NCBI RefSeq assembly: GCF_023380025.1
Contig: NZ_CP097253.1
Coordinates: 2,761,001 to 2,825,000, forward strand
Direction: 5' to 3'
Length of the DNA: 64,000 nucleotides
Origin: Sphingomonas glaciei
GTDB taxonomy: Bacteria; Pseudomonadota; Alphaproteobacteria; Sphingomonadales; Sphingomonadaceae
Both the position numbers and the translations under genes were made by a program. This document shows, in pieces, positions 61,924 through 64,000 of the stretch. Numbering within the stretch: position 1 is the stretch's first letter; each line of letters starts with the position of its first letter. Below the pieces are notes generated by a model. That model was not told the DNA's origin. It ran no database searches and saw only the letters and a program-made list of their open reading frames with translations.

Positions 61924-62754
61924 TCAATTGATCCGGCCGCTGCGGATCCCTACGGCGGCGAGTTTCGCCTGGACGCTGTCGCTTCCGACGAGATGGCCGG
62001 TGCCGACCGCGACGAACACCGTTCCGGGTTGATCGAGCCGGCGAGCGATCCACTTCGCCCACGCGGTGTTGCGGTCGGCGAACAGGCGGCGATAGGCTTG
62101 CGGCGACTGGGCCCGGACCGCGCCGACCACCGCTTCGATCGGGCTGGAGTCACCGCGGTTCCAGCCGTCGAGCATGGTGCGGAGGTAGGGGGCGAGGGCC
62201 TGCTCGGGACGCGCCGCCGGAGCCACCGCGGCGGCGGCGGTCGCGGGCCGGGCGCGCGGGGGCAGCGACTGGTACATGCGCAGCTGCTCGTCGAAGCTTT
62301 CGAGGCCGATGATCGGCTTGCCCTCAGCATCAGCAGCGCGCGCCAGCACCATGTCGGCGCCCAAGCGGACGCTGAGCCCGGCCTGCCGGGCTGACTGGAC
62401 CGTGGCCTTGGCCAGCGACAGGCCTGATCCTTGCGGCGCGGTGTCGGCCTTGGGCGGTTCGGCCGGGATCAGGGTTTCCAGCACCAGGGTCGAACTGGCG
62501 TCGAAGGCGCGGCGGACGGCATGGTCGAACCAGTGCGCGCGGCCGTCGTGGGTGTGGATGGTGCCGAACAGGTAGATGGTGGTGTCCGCGTCGCTGACCA
62601 CCCACAGCGAGGGGCGGGCGCAACTGGCCTCGTCATGGGGCGTGACCAGCGGAAATTCGGGTCGAGCGTGGGAAGGGCTTGCGGTCAGCAGCGTCAGCCC
62701 GGTCAGGGCCAGCAGCAGTTGCCGAGCGTGTCGCGCCCAGCCCATCCGATCCAT
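61924..62754 (-). CDS. TraB/GumN family protein, paralog 2
   Basis: 276 residues: signal peptide (ARQLLLALTGLTLLTASPSHA), motif TTIYLFGTIHTHDGRAHWF and C-terminal GTGHLVGSDSVQAKLAAVG. The GAGH motif of the other two copies is GTGH here. A GGGGGG lies about 6 nt upstream of the chosen ATG 62754. Two cysteines, one before the first motif (DEASCARP), differ from paralogs 1 and 3. Confidence 0.82.
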   Translation of the reverse strand: MDRMGWARHARQLLLALTGLTLLTASPSHARPEFPLVTPHDEASCARPSLWVVSDADTTIYLFGTIHTHDGRAHWFDHAVRRAFDASSTLVLETLIPAEPPKADTAPQGSGLSLAKATVQSARQAGLSVRLGADMVLARAADAEGKPIIGLESFDEQLRMYQSLPPRARPATAAAAVAPAARPEQALAPYLRTMLDGWNRGDSSPIEAVVGAVRAQSPQAYRRLFADRNTAWAKWIARRLDQPGTVFVAVGTGHLVGSDSVQAKLAAVGIRSGRIN

Positions 62755-62837
62755 CGACGACCCCCCGGCCCTCATTATAGAGGCGGAGTGTCGCCAGCCT
62801 GCGGACACCTGCCAACGCCTTGGAAGGCGTGAGGAAA

Positions 62838-63734
62838 TCACTGGATGCGAGTGACTTTCAGGCCACGCTTGCCGAGCATCGCCTGGACCGAGTCTGCGCC
62901 CGCCAGATGTCCGGCGCCGACCGCCACCATCACCGTGCCGGGCTGGCCCAGCCGGGTTTCGATCCACCGAGTCCAATTGGCGTTGCGCTGCCGCAGCAGC
63001 AGGTCGGCGAGCGCCGGATTGCCGTCCATCTCCGCATTGAAGCTGCGCCCGATGGCGGCGACGTCGCCGCGCGCCCAGGCGCTAAGCATCGTGTCGAACT
63101 GCTTGCTGACCGTCGCCGGGCTTTCAAGCGTGCCGAGCAGCAGCGACTGCTGGGCGCTTTCGGGCAACAGGTCGAAGAAGCGCAACTGCTCCTCATTGGT
63201 CTCGAGCTGACCGATCGGCTTGCCGGCGGCTGTGAAGCGATCCTTGAGCTTCGTTTCGACTCCTTCCTCGTGCTTAAGGTCCATCGCCCCGAACTGCGGC
63301 CCGAGCAGCGCCAGCGCGACCGCCCAGGTCTCCATCCGGTCGAGCGAGGCGGGGGCCAAGCGGCTCTTGGCGATGGCGGTGGCGAGCGCCGCCCGCTTTT
63401 CCTTCGGCACCCGGTCGAGCACCGGGGGCAAGCCCGGCGAGGTGGCGAGCTTCATCATCGTCGCGGCAAAGGCGGCGGGATTGGCGGTGTCGACGATGGT
63501 TTCCAGCACCAGGCCCTGCGATTCGTCGGCGGCGCGCTCCAGCGCCGGACTGACCCACCGCGCGCCGAGCGGCAGCAGGTGGATGGTGCCGAACAGGTAG
63601 ACGGTCGTGTCACGGTCGGCGACCTTCCACAGCGCGGGCCGGGGTTCGGCCAGCGCCTGGGCGGAAGCCGGCGCCGGCCCGAGCGCAGCAAGGCCGAGGG
63701 CAGCCAAGCCCTTGCGAAACCAGTTCAGTTGCAA
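62838..63734 (-). CDS. TraB/GumN family protein, paralog 3
   Basis: About 298 residues: signal peptide ([22 protein letters not shown]), [18 protein letters not shown] and [19 protein letters not shown]. The start is uncertain: TTG 63734 is best spaced from AGGAG, while GTG 63740 and ATG 63764 are in frame. It diverges from glyQ. The three copies share layout but differ clearly in sequence, so the duplication is old. Confidence 0.82.
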   Translation of the reverse strand: MQLNWFRKGLAALGLAALGPAPASAQALAEPRPALWKVADRDTTVYLFGTIHLLPLGARWVSPALERAADESQGLVLETIVDTANPAAFAATMMKLATSPGLPPVLDRVPKEKRAALATAIAKSRLAPASLDRMETWAVALALLGPQFGAMDLKHEEGVETKLKDRFTAAGKPIGQLETNEEQLRFFDLLPESAQQSLLLGTLESPATVSKQFDTMLSAWARGDVAAIGRSFNAEMDGNPALADLLLRQRNANWTRWIETRLGQPGTVMVAVGAGHLAGADSVQAMLGKRGLKVTRIQ

Positions 63735-63813
63735 ACCCACGCTCCTATCCTCTTGGATCCTCATGTGGGAGCCGCTTGCCCCGCTGCCAAGCTCCGTCCT
63801 ATGGCCCCGCCCC

Positions 63814-64000
63814 ATGACCGCGCCCGCGCCCCTAAGCTTCCAGGACCTGATCCTGACCCTTCATCGCTACTGGTCCGAACGCGGCTGCCTGATCCTGCAG
63901 CCCTACGACCTGGAGATGGGCGCCGGCACCTTCCACCCCGCCACCGTGCTGCGCGCCCTAGGCCCCGAGCCGTGGAACTGCGCCTACGTCCAGCCGTGCC
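63814..64000 (+). CDS. glyQ: Glycyl-tRNA synthetase alpha subunit GlyQ (partial, right edge)
   Basis: The first 62 codons are present: [48 protein letters not shown], the conserved start of bacterial class II GlyQ (alpha2beta2 enzyme). The rest lies beyond the window; glyS should follow. Confidence 0.95.
   Translation, partial: MTAPAPLSFQDLILTLHRYWSERGCLILQPYDLEMGAGTFHPATVLRALGPEPWNCAYVQPC

Overview
The window is GC-rich, densely packed alphaproteobacterial DNA. It carries an essentially complete photosynthesis gene cluster of an aerobic anoxygenic phototroph, flanked by ordinary housekeeping genes. The gene order (bchFNBHLM-lhaA-puhABC-acsF-puhE-hemA, and crtF-bchCXYZ-pufBALMC with crtDC and bchIDO), the oxygen-dependent cyclase AcsF as the only cyclase, the flanking TamA/TamB pair and GumN-like paralogs, and a CCTCGACTTCGCTCGG-type palindrome all suggest a member of the Sphingomonadales. 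I cannot name a genus from sequence alone.

Layout. 1-1091: the 5' part of a DUF3422 gene on the minus strand. 1225-1752: a lipid-anchored cytochrome c2. 1925-7602 (minus): bchG-orf428-bchP, then the regulators ppsR and ppaA/aerR. 7805-22949 (plus): one tightly overlapping operon for chlorophyllide synthesis (bchFNBHLM), assembly (lhaA, puhBCE), the reaction-centre H subunit, acsF and hemA, ending in a hairpin terminator. 23191-33488 (the puf side, minus): crtF, bchCXYZ, a 44-codon ORF, pufBALM and pufC. 33553-35945 (plus): crtD and crtC. 35942-39494 (minus): bchI, bchD, bchO and a 45-codon membrane ORF. 39600-48299 (plus): TonB receptor, tamA, tamB and a small lipoprotein. 48321-64000: housekeeping genes (rlmJ, rluE-like, tRNA-Arg, purQ, purS, obg, exbD-like, cysE, rsmD, SRAP protein), three GumN/TraB paralogs and the start of glyQ.

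How it works together. HemA supplies 5-aminolevulinate. BchHID inserts Mg, BchM methylates, AcsF makes ring E, BchNBL reduces ring D and BchXYZ ring B. BchF and BchC convert the 3-vinyl group to acetyl, and BchG and BchP attach and reduce the tail. PufBA, PufLM, PuhA and PufC form the LH1-reaction-centre complex, and LhaA, PuhB, PuhC, PuhE and ORF428 probably assist assembly. CrtC, CrtD and CrtF give hydroxylated/methoxylated carotenoids. Phytoene synthase and desaturase genes are not in this window. TGT-N12-ACA PpsR boxes, several in pairs exactly 8 bp apart, lie upstream of bchG, bchF, bchC, crtF/crtD and bchI, so the local ppsR-ppaA pair probably controls the whole cluster.

The most unusual points are two tiny, translationally coupled ORFs inside the pigment operons, Ala/Pro-rich periplasmic tails on both PufA and PufM, a PpsR with a single cysteine, a TonB receptor sharing a PpsR-box promoter region with bchI, and a deep crtD/crtC overlap. 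No gene-free stretch exceeds 300 bases. No CRISPR array, insertion sequence or rRNA was seen.
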